DNA from: CAWJNF01 sp963844235 | GTDB taxonomy: Bacteria > Actinomycetota > Thermoleophilia > Gaiellales > Gaiellaceae | Direction: 5' to 3' | Assembly (NCBI GenBank): GCA_963844235.1 | Contig: CAWJNF010000005.1 | Coordinates: 434,001 to 498,000 of the forward strand | DNA: 64,000 nucleotides | Shown: one piece after another, positions 1 to 7,295 of the stretch | Position numbering within the stretch: position 1 is the stretch's first letter | Layout: the number at the start of each line of letters is the position of its first letter | Program-made: the position numbers and the translations under genes | Notes under the pieces: generated by a model | Databases searched by the model: none | Seen by the model: the letters and a program-made list of their open reading frames with translations, nothing else | What the model was told of the DNA's origin: nothing

Positions 1-183
1 GAGCCCGATCTCGATCTCGGACAGCTCGTCAGCGCCCAGGATGCCGGCCGCGTGGAGCCGCCTCGCGTGCATCAGCGTTCCCTCGCAGTCGTACGGGAGC
101 AGCTCCGCATCGTCGCCGCGCAGGAACTCGGCGACCTCGGGCGCAAGTGGCGCCCCGCCGGTGCGCCCGGCCCAGAGCGTCAT
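1..183 (-). CDS. argH: argininosuccinate lyase, N-terminal part (cut by window edge)
   Basis: Last enzyme of arginine synthesis, splitting argininosuccinate into arginine and fumarate in the cytoplasm. Only the first 61 codons are present; the gene runs off the left edge. The N-terminus opens MTLWAGRTGGAPLAPEVAEF and continues into a LLPYDCEGTLMHARRLH stretch, which matches the start of ArgH (LWGGRF-like opening, then the conserved D-x-x-x-S/T-x-A-H/R segment). The ATG lies at 181-183. It is the last gene of the leftward arg cluster and is separated from argG by a 126-bp spacer filled with two palindromic repeats, so it may be expressed less strongly or independently. The identification rests on a short segment plus gene order. 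Confidence 0.85.
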   Translation of the reverse strand, partial: MTLWAGRTGGAPLAPEVAEFLRGDDAELLPYDCEGTLMHARRLHAAGILGADELSEIEIGL

Positions 184-194
184 CGCACAAGAAC

Positions 195-268
195 GGGGTC
201 AAGTCTTGCAAACGCACATAAGCCGAGACGGTTGCGGCTCCTTATGTTCGAATGCAAGACTTGACCCC
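195..268. repeat. 74-bp hairpin repeat, copy 1
   Basis: The arms GGGGTCAAGTCTTGCA (195-210) and its exact complement (253-268) enclose a further imperfect stem with a CATAAG/CTTATG match. The same 16-bp arms and inner CTTATGTTCG occur again at 25076-25147. Form and dispersal resemble REP-like or miniature transposable elements of the kind mobilised by REP-associated (Y1) transposases; no transposase is seen in the window. Confidence 0.85.
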
Positions 269-283
269 GGGCGGGTCTGGTGT

Positions 284-306
284 AGCGGCCGGATCTCATC
301 CGGCCC
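284..306. repeat. short GC palindrome (GGCCGGAT family), argG 3' end
   Basis: GGCCGGAT-CTC-ATCCGGCC at 287-305 lies just downstream of the argG stop codon (310-312). It belongs to a family of near-identical palindromes scattered over the window, nearly always at gene ends. It may act as a transcript 3'-end stabiliser or weak terminator. Confidence 0.8.
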
Positions 307-309
307 GCC

Positions 310-1521
310 TCACGCCGAGGTCGCAGCCCGCTTGCGCGCGCGGGCAGCCGCGAGCTCCGTCTCGAGCGATGCGATCCGGATGAAACCTTCTGCCGCCTCA
401 TGGGGAAACGTCTCCCCGGCGGCGTACGAGGCGAGCGTCTCGGCGTAGAGCGCATTCTCCGAGCGGCGGCCGTTCACGACGGCGACGGCCGGCCGCAGCT
501 CGACGCGCACCTCGCCGCTGACGAGCTGCTGGGTGTGGTCGACGAAGACGTCGATCGCCTCGCGGACGGGGCTGAACCAGAGGCCGTCGTAGACCACCTC
601 GGTCCAGCGCGTCTCGAGCTGACGCTTGAGCTGGAGCTCCGCCTTCGTGAGGATCAGGTCCTCGAGGGCGCGGTGGGCGTCGATGAGCACCATCGCCGCC
701 GGGGCCTCGTAGACCTCGCGGCTCTTGATGCCGACGGCCCGGTTCTCGATCATGTCGATCCGCCCGATCCCGTACGGCCCGGCCGTCTCGTTGAGCTTCC
801 CGACGAGCGCGAACAGCGGCAACTCCTCGCCGTCCAGCGCGACCGGTAGGCCTTGCTCGAAGGAGAGAACGATCTCGGCCGGCGGCGGTGCGGCATCCGG
901 GGCACCCGTCAGCTGGTACGGCTCCTCGGGCGGGGCCGTCCACGGGTCCTCGAGCATCCCGGCCTCGATCGACCGGCCCAGGAGGTTCTCGTCGATCGAG
1001 TAGGGCGAGACCCGTGTGGCGCTTACCGGGATACCGCGTGCAAGCGCGTACTCGATCTCCTCCTCGCGCGTCCAGATGCGGTCGCGGAGCGGGGCGATCA
1101 CGTTCACGCCGGGGTAGTTGGCCTTGAACGCAAGCTCGAAGCGAAGCTGGTCGTTGCCCTTGCCGGTGCAGCCGTGCACGACCGCCTCGGCGCCGAGCTC
1201 GAGCGCGAGCGATGCGACCGCCTCGGCGATGACGGGGCGCGACAGCGCCGAGACGAGCGGGTACTTCCCCTCGTAGAGAGCATTCGCCTTGAGGGCCTTC
1301 GCGACCTGGACGTCCGCGAACGAGCTCTTCCGGTCGAGCAGGATCACGTCGGCCGCCCCGGCTGCCCGGCCCCGCTCGATCGCCTGGTCGATGTCGAACG
1401 TTTGGCCGACGTCGACCAGCACCGCGATGACCTCGTCGAAACCGTAGTCCTCGCGTAGCCAGGCGATCGCGCAGGTCGTGTCGAGCCCCCCGGAGTAGGC
1501 GAGGACAGCGGTTCTCGACAT
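310..1521 (-). CDS. argG: argininosuccinate synthase
   Basis: Joins citrulline and aspartate with ATP hydrolysis to give argininosuccinate, the penultimate step of arginine synthesis. The 403-residue protein has the usual family length. The nucleotide-binding P-loop AYSGGLDTT is at residues 8-16, followed by the conserved VVHGCTGKGNDQLRFE segment that holds citrulline and aspartate. The start ATG at 1519-1521 follows the argR stop by a single base, so the two genes are almost certainly cotranscribed and translationally coupled. The gene ends against a palindromic repeat. No key residue appears changed. Confidence 0.97.
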   Translation of the reverse strand: MSRTAVLAYSGGLDTTCAIAWLREDYGFDEVIAVLVDVGQTFDIDQAIERGRAAGAADVILLDRKSSFADVQVAKALKANALYEGKYPLVSALSRPVIAEAVASLALELGAEAVVHGCTGKGNDQLRFELAFKANYPGVNVIAPLRDRIWTREEEIEYALARGIPVSATRVSPYSIDENLLGRSIEAGMLEDPWTAPPEEPYQLTGAPDAAPPPAEIVLSFEQGLPVALDGEELPLFALVGKLNETAGPYGIGRIDMIENRAVGIKSREVYEAPAAMVLIDAHRALEDLILTKAELQLKRQLETRWTEVVYDGLWFSPVREAIDVFVDHTQQLVSGEVRVELRPAVAVVNGRRSENALYAETLASYAAGETFPHEAAEGFIRIASLETELAAARARKRAATSA

Positions 1522-1522
1522 G

Positions 1523-1993
1523 TCAGGCCGCTCCTTCCATCAGGTAGCCCCTGAGCTCGTCGCGCAGCGCGGCGCCCGGGACGCCGTCTCGTGCCACGAC
1601 CAGGATCGTGTTCTCGCCGGCGACCGTTCCGATCACGTCCGGATGGCCCGCCTGGTCGATCGAGTCGGCGAGCGGCGCCGCGTAGCCGCGAGGCGTGAGG
1701 ACGACGACCAGGTTTCCGCTCGACTCGAAGCTCAGCGCCCAGCGACGCAGCGCGAGGACGAGCTCTCGGCGCCGGTCGCCGTTCTGCGTGCCCGGCGGTG
1801 CGTAGATCAGCCGACCGTCGGGCGCGCGGACCTTGACGAGACCGAGCTCTGTCACGTCGCGCGAGACGGTCGTCTGGACGACGTCGTAGCCGGCGCTCCG
1901 CAGTGCCTCGGCGAGCTCGGTCTGCGTCGCAATCGGCTGCTCTCGCACGAGGCGCAGGATCGCGCCCTGGCGCTCCCTTCGGGCCTGCGTCAC
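1523..1993 (-). CDS. argR: arginine repressor ArgR
   Basis: Arginine-sensing hexameric repressor of the arg genes. The 156-residue protein has the N-terminal winged helix (TQTELAEALRSAGYDVVQTT, then VSRDVTELGLVKV) and the C-terminal oligomerisation/arginine-binding domain. Its start overlaps the argD stop by four bases (ATGA) and its stop is one base from argG, placing the regulator inside the operon it should control. In the arginine-binding loop the usual GDDT motif reads GENT (VIGTVAGENTILVV), so both aspartates that normally contact the arginine ligand are conservatively replaced. Its likely target is the palindrome between argC and carA near 6133-6147. Confidence 0.95.
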   Translation of the reverse strand: MTQARRERQGAILRLVREQPIATQTELAEALRSAGYDVVQTTVSRDVTELGLVKVRAPDGRLIYAPPGTQNGDRRRELVLALRRWALSFESSGNLVVVLTPRGYAAPLADSIDQAGHPDVIGTVAGENTILVVARDGVPGAALRDELRGYLMEGAA

Positions 1994-3132
1994 GGCTCGA
2001 GCACGTCGGCGAGGATTTGCAGCGCGAGGTCGACGTCGTCCTCGGAGACGACGAGCGGCGGCGTCAGGCGGAGCACCGACTCACCCGCGGTCCCGACCAC
2101 CAGCCCGGCCTCGAGACACGCCGCTGCGACCTGCGCTGCGGGGCGGTCGAGCTCGCAACCGATGAGAAGCCCTAGGCCCCGGACCTCGGTGATGCCGGCC
2201 AGCGATCGGAGCCCGTCGGCGAGCCTCGCGCCGACGACCCCGACGTGCTCGAGGAGCTGATCGTCCAGCGTATCGAGCACGGCGCAACCGGCGGCGCACG
2301 TGACGGGGTTGCCGCCGAACGTCGAGGCGTGGTCGCCGGGCACGAAGCCGCCCGCGGCCTCGTCGGCTACGAGGAGCGCGCCGATCGGCAGCCCATTGGC
2401 GAGCCCCTTCGCCAGTGCGACGAGCTGAGGCTTGATCCCGAGCTGCTCGTGGGCGAAGAACGTGCCGGTGCGACCCAGGCCGCACTGGATCTCGTCGTAG
2501 AAGAGCAGGCCGCCGTGTCCGGCTGCGAGCGCGGCCGCTGTCTCGAGGAACGCGGGCGTAGCCGGGTGGATTCCGCCCTCGCCCTGGACAGGCTCCAGGA
2601 GGACGCAGGCGACGTTGCCGTCGGCGCCGGCGGCCGCCAGCGACTCCCCGTCGTTCAGGCGGGCGAAGCGGACGTCGGGCACGAGCGGCTCGAACGCGGC
2701 TCGCTTCGCCGGCTGACCCGTCGTCGACAGGGCCCCGAAGGTACGTCCGTGGAACGAGCCTTCGAGCGCGACGATGCCCGTCTTGCCGGTGGCCTTGCGC
2801 GCGTACTTGAGGCCGGCCTCGATCGCCTCCGCACCCGAGTTGCCGAAGAAGGCCTGCGCGCCGCCGAACCGATCCGAGAGGCGGGTGGCGAGCTCGGCCA
2901 TCGGCTGCGTCCAGAAGAGGTTGGACGTGTGCCAGAGGCGGTCGAGCTGGGCGTGGGTCGCGGCGGTCACCGCCGGGTGGCAGTGGCCGAGCCCGCAGAC
3001 GGCGATCCCGGCCAGGAAGTCGAGGTAACGCTTGCCCGAGTCGTCGACCAGCCAGACGCCCTCGCCAGACACGAACGTCACGTCGGCGCGCGGATAGGTC
3101 GGCAGCACGTTGGCGCCGAGAATCGCGCTCAC
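1990..3132 (-). CDS. argD: acetylornithine aminotransferase
   Basis: PLP enzyme that transaminates N-acetylglutamate semialdehyde to N-acetylornithine. The 380-residue protein shows SGAEAIEAGLKYARKATGK, FHGRTFGALSTTGQP, the YDEIQCGLGRTG segment and the PLP lysine in ALAKGLANGLPIGA, all standard class-III aminotransferase features. The start taken is GTG at 3130-3132, which overlaps the TGA of a 28-codon mini-ORF (GTGA). The first ten codons (VSAILGANVL) are also present, slightly diverged, 83 bp upstream as MSTVLGAHVL. The N-terminus therefore appears partly duplicated, and the older start may be the upstream ATG at 3215. Confidence 0.95.
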   Translation of the reverse strand: MSAILGANVLPTYPRADVTFVSGEGVWLVDDSGKRYLDFLAGIAVCGLGHCHPAVTAATHAQLDRLWHTSNLFWTQPMAELATRLSDRFGGAQAFFGNSGAEAIEAGLKYARKATGKTGIVALEGSFHGRTFGALSTTGQPAKRAAFEPLVPDVRFARLNDGESLAAAGADGNVACVLLEPVQGEGGIHPATPAFLETAAALAAGHGGLLFYDEIQCGLGRTGTFFAHEQLGIKPQLVALAKGLANGLPIGALLVADEAAGGFVPGDHASTFGGNPVTCAAGCAVLDTLDDQLLEHVGVVGARLADGLRSLAGITEVRGLGLLIGCELDRPAAQVAAACLEAGLVVGTAGESVLRLTPPLVVSEDDVDLALQILADVLEP

Positions 3133-3215
3133 GACGGCTCCGGAAGGAGGGGGCTCGCGGGGGAACCATGGGTTCCCCCACGTTCCAGCACGTGAGCGCC
3201 GAGGACGGTGCTCAT
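3129..3215 (-). CDS. 28-codon coupling mini-ORF, partial duplicate of the argD 5' end
   Basis: An ATG at 3213-3215 overlaps the argB stop (ATGA), and the frame ends with a TGA that overlaps the argD GTG (GTGA), so a ribosome could pass argB, mini-ORF and argD without release. The product begins MSTVLGAHVLERGG, and its first 30 bases match the argD start at about 23 of 30 positions. The remainder covers a 9-bp perfect hairpin at 3159-3179. It is best read as a small tandem duplication or insertion at the argD start; whether the peptide is made or matters is unknown. Confidence 0.5.
   Translation of the reverse strand: MSTVLGAHVLERGGTHGSPASPLLPEPS
3159..3179. promoter_or_regulatory. perfect 9-bp hairpin between argB and argD
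   Basis: GGGGGAACC, loop ATG, GGTTCCCCC. It is a strong short hairpin inside the argB-argD junction, without a T-tract in either direction. It could slow ribosomes or RNA polymerase, or could simply mark the duplication point. Confidence 0.5.
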
Positions 3216-3904
3216 CCCGTCACCGCCGTGGCACCGATCTCGGCGCGCATGCCGAGGCGGGCGGCGCGCACCGCTGCTTCGAGCTTGGGGACGATCCCGC
3301 CCTCGAACGTCCCCTTGCCGAGAAGGTGATCGGCCTCGTCGGCGCCGATCGACGGGACAACGTCGCCGTCGATCAGCAGGCCCGGCACATCTGTCACGAA
3401 GAGGATCCGCTCAGCCCCAAGGCCGGCGGCGAGGGCAACCGCGGCCTCATCGGCATTGACGTTGAGCGGCCCCTTCGCCAGGGGAGCGATGACCGGGATT
3501 CGACCCTGCCGAAGCGCGCTCAGAACGAGCGCGGGGCGACTCGGCAGCGGGTCTCCGACGAGGCCGAGCTTGGAGACCTGGCGCGCCTCGAGGCCGAGCT
3601 CGTCGCCGAGGAAGCCGACCGCGCGGCGGCCTATCGCGGCGACGAGCTCCGCGTTGACCTCGGCGAGCGACTCCTTGACGACCTCGAGCGCCTCGGGCGT
3701 CGTGTAGCGGCGGCCGTCCACGAAGTGGATCTCGAGCCCGCGCTCGCGCATCTGCGCCGAGATCTGCGGGCCGGCCCCGTGGACGACCACGACGTCGCTC
3801 GTCTCCGCGAACGCGAGGATGCCCTCAGCCGCGTCCGCGGCGACAGCGCCGCCGCACTTGAGCACGAGCAGGTCTCTCGTTCTTGCCGTTCCGTTGTCCT
3901 TCAC
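3212..3904 (-). CDS. argB: acetylglutamate kinase (short form)
   Basis: Phosphorylates N-acetylglutamate, the usual control step of the pathway. The GTG start at 3902-3904 overlaps the argJ stop (GTGA), giving about 230 residues. Amino-acid-kinase features are LKCGGAVA near the start, VVVHGAGPQ (normally VVHGGGPQ), GPLNVNADEAAVALAAGLGA, FVTDVPGLL and the closing GGIVPKLEAAVRAAR. Arginine-inhibited hexameric forms are about 290-300 residues, with an extra N-terminal helix that is absent here, so this enzyme is probably dimeric and insensitive to arginine. That would leave ArgR as the main arginine sensor. The function is clear; the feedback inference is not tested. Confidence 0.93.
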   Translation of the reverse strand: MKDNGTARTRDLLVLKCGGAVAADAAEGILAFAETSDVVVVHGAGPQISAQMRERGLEIHFVDGRRYTTPEALEVVKESLAEVNAELVAAIGRRAVGFLGDELGLEARQVSKLGLVGDPLPSRPALVLSALRQGRIPVIAPLAKGPLNVNADEAAVALAAGLGAERILFVTDVPGLLIDGDVVPSIGADEADHLLGKGTFEGGIVPKLEAAVRAARLGMRAEIGATAVTG

Positions 3905-5065
3905 GTCGTGTACTCCGCGTTGATGCGGACGTAGTCGTACGACAGGTCGGTCGTGAGGTAGCTGGCGCTGCCCGTTCCGAGCCCGAGGTCGAGCTCGATG
4001 GTGCAGCTCGGGCCCGAGACGTCCGGCTCCACCCACTGGGGAGCTCCGCGACGCAGCACCACGGTGCCGTTGTAGCTGAGGGTCAGCCGGTCGACCTCCA
4101 CGTCGGCGTAGCCGCCGTTGTACGGCGCCGAGCCGACCGCCATCAGCACCCGGCCCCAGTTCGGGTCGTGGCCGAACAGGGCCGTCTTGACGAGCGGCGA
4201 GGTCGCGATCCGCCTCGCGATCGCCTTCGCCTGGTCGCCATTCGAGGCACCGGTGACCGCGATCTCGGCGATGACGGTGACCCCTTCGCCGTCCTCGACG
4301 ATCTTGCGGGCGAGCTCGGCGCAGATCTCGTGCAGGGCCGACGCGAAAGCGCGGTCGGTGGCCGGGGACCGCCGGATGCCGCTGGCGCCGTTCGCGAGCA
4401 GCAGCACCGTGTCGTTCGTCGAGCAGTCCCCATCGACGGAGATCGCGTTGAAGGTCGTGTCGACTGCGGGGCGCAGGAACTCGATGGCCTCGCCCGGCCC
4501 GAGCGGGTAGTCCGTCGTGACGAACCCCAGCATCGTGGCCAGATCGGGATGGATCATCCCGGCGCCCTTCGCCATCCCGCCGACGGTGAAGCCGTCGCGG
4601 GAGACCGCTGTCGTCTTGGGCATGGTGTCGGTCGTCATGATCGCCTCGGCCGCCGCGGCGCCGCCCTCGGCCGACATCGTCTCGACCGCCGGCCGTGAGC
4701 CCGGCGAGGAGCTTGTCGAGGGGGAGCCGCACGCCGATGACGCCGGTCGAGAGCACCAGGACCTCCTCGGTCTTCAGATCCAGCAGCCGCGCCGCCTCGG
4801 CGCTGGTGGCGAGGGCGTCGAGCTTGCCGCGCTCGCCCGTCGCAGAGTTCGCCACGCCCGAGTTGATGACGACCGCCTGCGGCTCGGCCTGCCCGATGTG
4901 GTCGCGGTTCACGGTCAGGCAGGCGGCCTGGACCTTGTTGCGGCTGAACATCGCCGCGCCCACTGCAGGCGCGGTGGAGCGGAAGACGGCGAGATCCTTC
5001 GCCGTGGGTCGGATACCGGCGTGGATCCCGGAGGCGATGAAGCCGCGCGGCGCGGTGACGCTCAC
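3901..5065 (-). CDS. argJ: bifunctional ornithine acetyltransferase / N-acetylglutamate synthase, frameshifted
   Basis: Recycles the acetyl group from acetylornithine to glutamate, making the cyclic pathway possible without argE. The GTG start at 5063-5065 gives an N-terminal part (RGFIASGIHAGIRPTAKDLA) that reads well to LLAGLTA. The frame then changes at about 4689-4690, and the rest (ETMSAEGGAAAAEAIMTTDT onward) continues in another frame to the stop at 3901. The span is one base more than a multiple of three, consistent with one extra G/C in a CCGCCGG context. The self-cleavage site is intact: KGAGMIHPDLATMLGF, with Thr of ATM as nucleophile. As written the gene would not give a working enzyme; a sequence error is the simplest explanation. 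Confidence 0.9.
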
Positions 5066-5090
5066 GCGGGAGTCCTCTCGGCTGTGGCGG

Positions 5091-5117
5091 TAGGGGCCGG
5101 ATATATCCGGCCCCTTA
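5091..5117. repeat. short GC palindrome (GGCCGGAT family), argC-argJ gap
   Basis: TAGGGGCCGGAT-AT-ATCCGGCCCC at 5091-5114, followed by TTA. It is one of the dispersed family copies and lies downstream of argC and upstream of argJ, the only sizeable gap (70 bp) within the upper arg operon. Confidence 0.8.
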
Positions 5118-5135
5118 GAACGAGGGCATTGCTCG

Positions 5136-6131
5136 TCATACAGGCACCCCGTGCAGGCGAAGACCGGCCGTCTCGCGGAAGCCCAGCGCGAGGTTCGCGT
5201 TCTGGACGGCCTGACCGGCTGCGCCCTTGCCGAGGTTGTCGATCGCGCAGATGACGACGGTGGTCCCGGTCGCCCGGTCGCCGAAGACGGCCACCTCGGC
5301 GGCGTCTGTGCCCTGTACGCGCGAGAGCTCGGGCGTCACGCCTTCGGGCAGGACGTCGACGCAGGCCGAGGCGGTGTACGCGGAATCGAGCAGGGCCCGC
5401 GCGTCGTCCGCATCCACGCCGCGGACGTAGCACGTCGCGATGAGCCCGCGGCGCACGGGCAGAAGGTGTGGGACGAAGCACACCGGGAAGCCGAGCGCCT
5501 GCTCTATCTCGGGCTGGTGCTGGTGGCGGCCCACCTTGTAGGCGGACACGTTCTCGAGCACGAAGCCGGCATGGGAGCTCGCCTGCAGCGAGCGGCCGGC
5601 GCCCGAGACACCGGACTTCGCGTCCACCACGACCCCTCCGGCGTCGATCGCCCTGGCAAGCGGTAGTAGCGCGAGAAGCGCGGCCGTCGCATAACAGCCG
5701 GGGTTGGCGACGAGGCGTCCGGCCGGCGGCAGCAGCTCCGGGAGCGCGTAGGACCAGTCGCCGAGCTCGTCGGGTCGCGCGTGGTCGAATCCGTACCACT
5801 CGGCGTAGGCGGCCGGCTCGCGGAGCCGGTGCGCGCCGGAAAGGTCGATCACCACGCCGCGGGCGGGGGGGTCGAGCTCCGCCGCCCGCTCGTGCTCGAG
5901 GCAGACGAAGACGACGTCGGCGCCGCTTGTCAGCGCCTCCTCGTTCGACACGAAGGCGGGAGCCCGGCGGCTGCCGTTGCGCGCGAGGCGCGGATCGAGC
6001 GCAGACGCGCTCTGGCCGGCCAGCGTGTCCGAGCCGAGCGCGAAGAGGTCGAGCTCGGGGTGGGCGAGCACACGGTCGAGCGTCTCCTGCCCGGAGTAGC
6101 CGGAGGCACCGACGATGGCGGCGAACGCCAT
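5136..6131 (-). CDS. argC: N-acetyl-gamma-glutamyl-phosphate reductase
   Basis: NADPH-dependent reduction of N-acetylglutamyl phosphate to the semialdehyde. The protein has 331 residues, the usual length. It starts MAFAAIVGASGYSGQE with the Rossmann glycine motif; the catalytic cysteine is in LVANPGCYATAALLALLPL, followed by VVDAKSGVSGAGR and a histidine-rich segment KVGRHQHQPEIEQ. The start at 6129-6131 was chosen because the family begins two to four residues before the GASGYSG motif. It is the first gene of the leftward operon, and its start codon lies only 30-39 bp from the divergent carA start, leaving almost no room for a leader. Confidence 0.97.
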   Translation of the reverse strand: MAFAAIVGASGYSGQETLDRVLAHPELDLFALGSDTLAGQSASALDPRLARNGSRRAPAFVSNEEALTSGADVVFVCLEHERAAELDPPARGVVIDLSGAHRLREPAAYAEWYGFDHARPDELGDWSYALPELLPPAGRLVANPGCYATAALLALLPLARAIDAGGVVVDAKSGVSGAGRSLQASSHAGFVLENVSAYKVGRHQHQPEIEQALGFPVCFVPHLLPVRRGLIATCYVRGVDADDARALLDSAYTASACVDVLPEGVTPELSRVQGTDAAEVAVFGDRATGTTVVICAIDNLGKGAAGQAVQNANLALGFRETAGLRLHGVPV

Positions 6132-6132
6132 G

Positions 6133-6167
6133 TTGCTTATTATGCAGACGCTTCGTAAGATATGCAA
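6133..6167. promoter_or_regulatory. candidate ARG boxes shared by argC and carA
   Basis: TTGCTTATTATGCAG at 6133-6147 is a near-perfect palindrome of the TGCWTAWTAWGCA type, like known ArgR half-site pairs. A weaker second match, TTCGTAAGATATGCAA, lies at 6152-6167, with centres about 20 bp apart as in tandem ARG boxes. It is the most AT-rich stretch nearby. ArgR binding here would silence both the arg operon and carAB. Confidence 0.6.
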
Positions 6168-7289
6168 ACCATGGCGGCGCCCTTCGCACACCTCGTCCTC
6201 GAGGACGGCACGACCTTCGGGGGCCGTGGGGTCGGCGCGGCCGGCATCGCGGCCGGCGAGGCTTGCTTCACGACCGCGATGGCCGGCTACGAGGAGGCGG
6301 TAACGGATCCGAGCTACGCCGCCCAGGTGCTGACCTTCGCCTATCCGCTGATCGGCAACTACGGCGTCGACGAGTCGCGCATGGAGTCCGAACGCGTGTG
6401 GACGGAAGGCGTCGTCGCGCGCAGAATCCGGCCTCAGCTCGCCGCGTGGCTCGAGCGGCAGGGCGTGGTCGCGCTCGAGGACGTCGACACCCGCGCCCTC
6501 GTGCGCCATCTACGCTCGGCCGGCGCCATGCGGTGCGCGCTCGGCGCGGCCGAGCCCGACACGCTGCTCGAGCGCGCTCTCGCCGAGCCGCACATCGAGT
6601 ACGAGCGGGCTCTCGCAGAGCCTGAGCGCGCGCATCCGCCGCTCGGTCTCCATGCGGGGGCGGCCGAGCCGTACACGCTGGGAGAGGGCCCCCGCATTGC
6701 GGTTATGGACTTCGGCTGCAAGCGCTCGATCGTGCGGCGGCTCGCCGGAGCCGGCCTCGAGGTCGCGGTCTGCCCACCCGCGTGGGACGCCGACGCGATC
6801 CTGGAGCTCGACCCGAGGGCGGTCCTGATCGGCAACGGCCCGGGCGATCCCGCCCAGCTCGTCGATGCCATCGGAACCGTGCGCGACCTGCTCGGACACG
6901 GCCGCGTTCCACTCTTCGGCGTCTGCCTCGGCCATCAGCTGCTCGGGCTCGCGCTCGGCATGGAGACGTACAAGCTTCCGTTCGGCCACCGCGGCGCGAA
7001 CCATCCCGTCCGCGTGCGCCGGACGAGCCGGGTGCTCGTCACCGTCCAGAACCACGGCTTCGCCGTCGCGCCGTCGGACGCCGCCGAGGCGAGCCACGTC
7101 TCGCTCAACGACGGGACGGTCGAAGGGCTCGAGGGCGACGGCTTCTACTCGCTCCAGTTCCACCCCGAGGCGGCGCCGGGGCCGCTCGACGCCGTGCCGT
7201 TCTTCGACCGCATCGCGGACGCGGCGAGAGGGCCGAGACTCGCCGTGGGTGGAGCTCTGCGAATGGGGCGGAGTGACGGGACCGGGTAA
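6162..7289 (+). CDS. carA: carbamoyl-phosphate synthase small (glutaminase) subunit
   Basis: Hydrolyses glutamine and passes ammonia to CarB for carbamoyl phosphate, which feeds arginine and pyrimidine synthesis. The 375-residue protein has the CPSase small-chain domain (LVLEDGTTFGGRGVG start, FTTAMAGYEEAVTDPSYA) and a class-I glutaminase domain with Cys255 in LFGVCLGHQLLGLALG and His334/Glu336 in QFHPEA. An alternative ATG at 6171 (MAAPFAHLVLED) is equally plausible. It is divergent from argC and followed by carB after six bases, so it is the first gene of a two-gene operon, probably ArgR-controlled. Confidence 0.97.
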   Translation: MQTMAAPFAHLVLEDGTTFGGRGVGAAGIAAGEACFTTAMAGYEEAVTDPSYAAQVLTFAYPLIGNYGVDESRMESERVWTEGVVARRIRPQLAAWLERQGVVALEDVDTRALVRHLRSAGAMRCALGAAEPDTLLERALAEPHIEYERALAEPERAHPPLGLHAGAAEPYTLGEGPRIAVMDFGCKRSIVRRLAGAGLEVAVCPPAWDADAILELDPRAVLIGNGPGDPAQLVDAIGTVRDLLGHGRVPLFGVCLGHQLLGLALGMETYKLPFGHRGANHPVRVRRTSRVLVTVQNHGFAVAPSDAAEASHVSLNDGTVEGLEGDGFYSLQFHPEAAPGPLDAVPFFDRIADAARGPRLAVGGALRMGRSDGTG

Positions 7290-7295
7290 GACCTC

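Noticed and set aside
3159..3179. Rho-independent terminator between argB and argD
   Set aside because: The hairpin is strong, but there is no T-tract and the genes are linked by stop/start overlaps, so termination here is unlikely.
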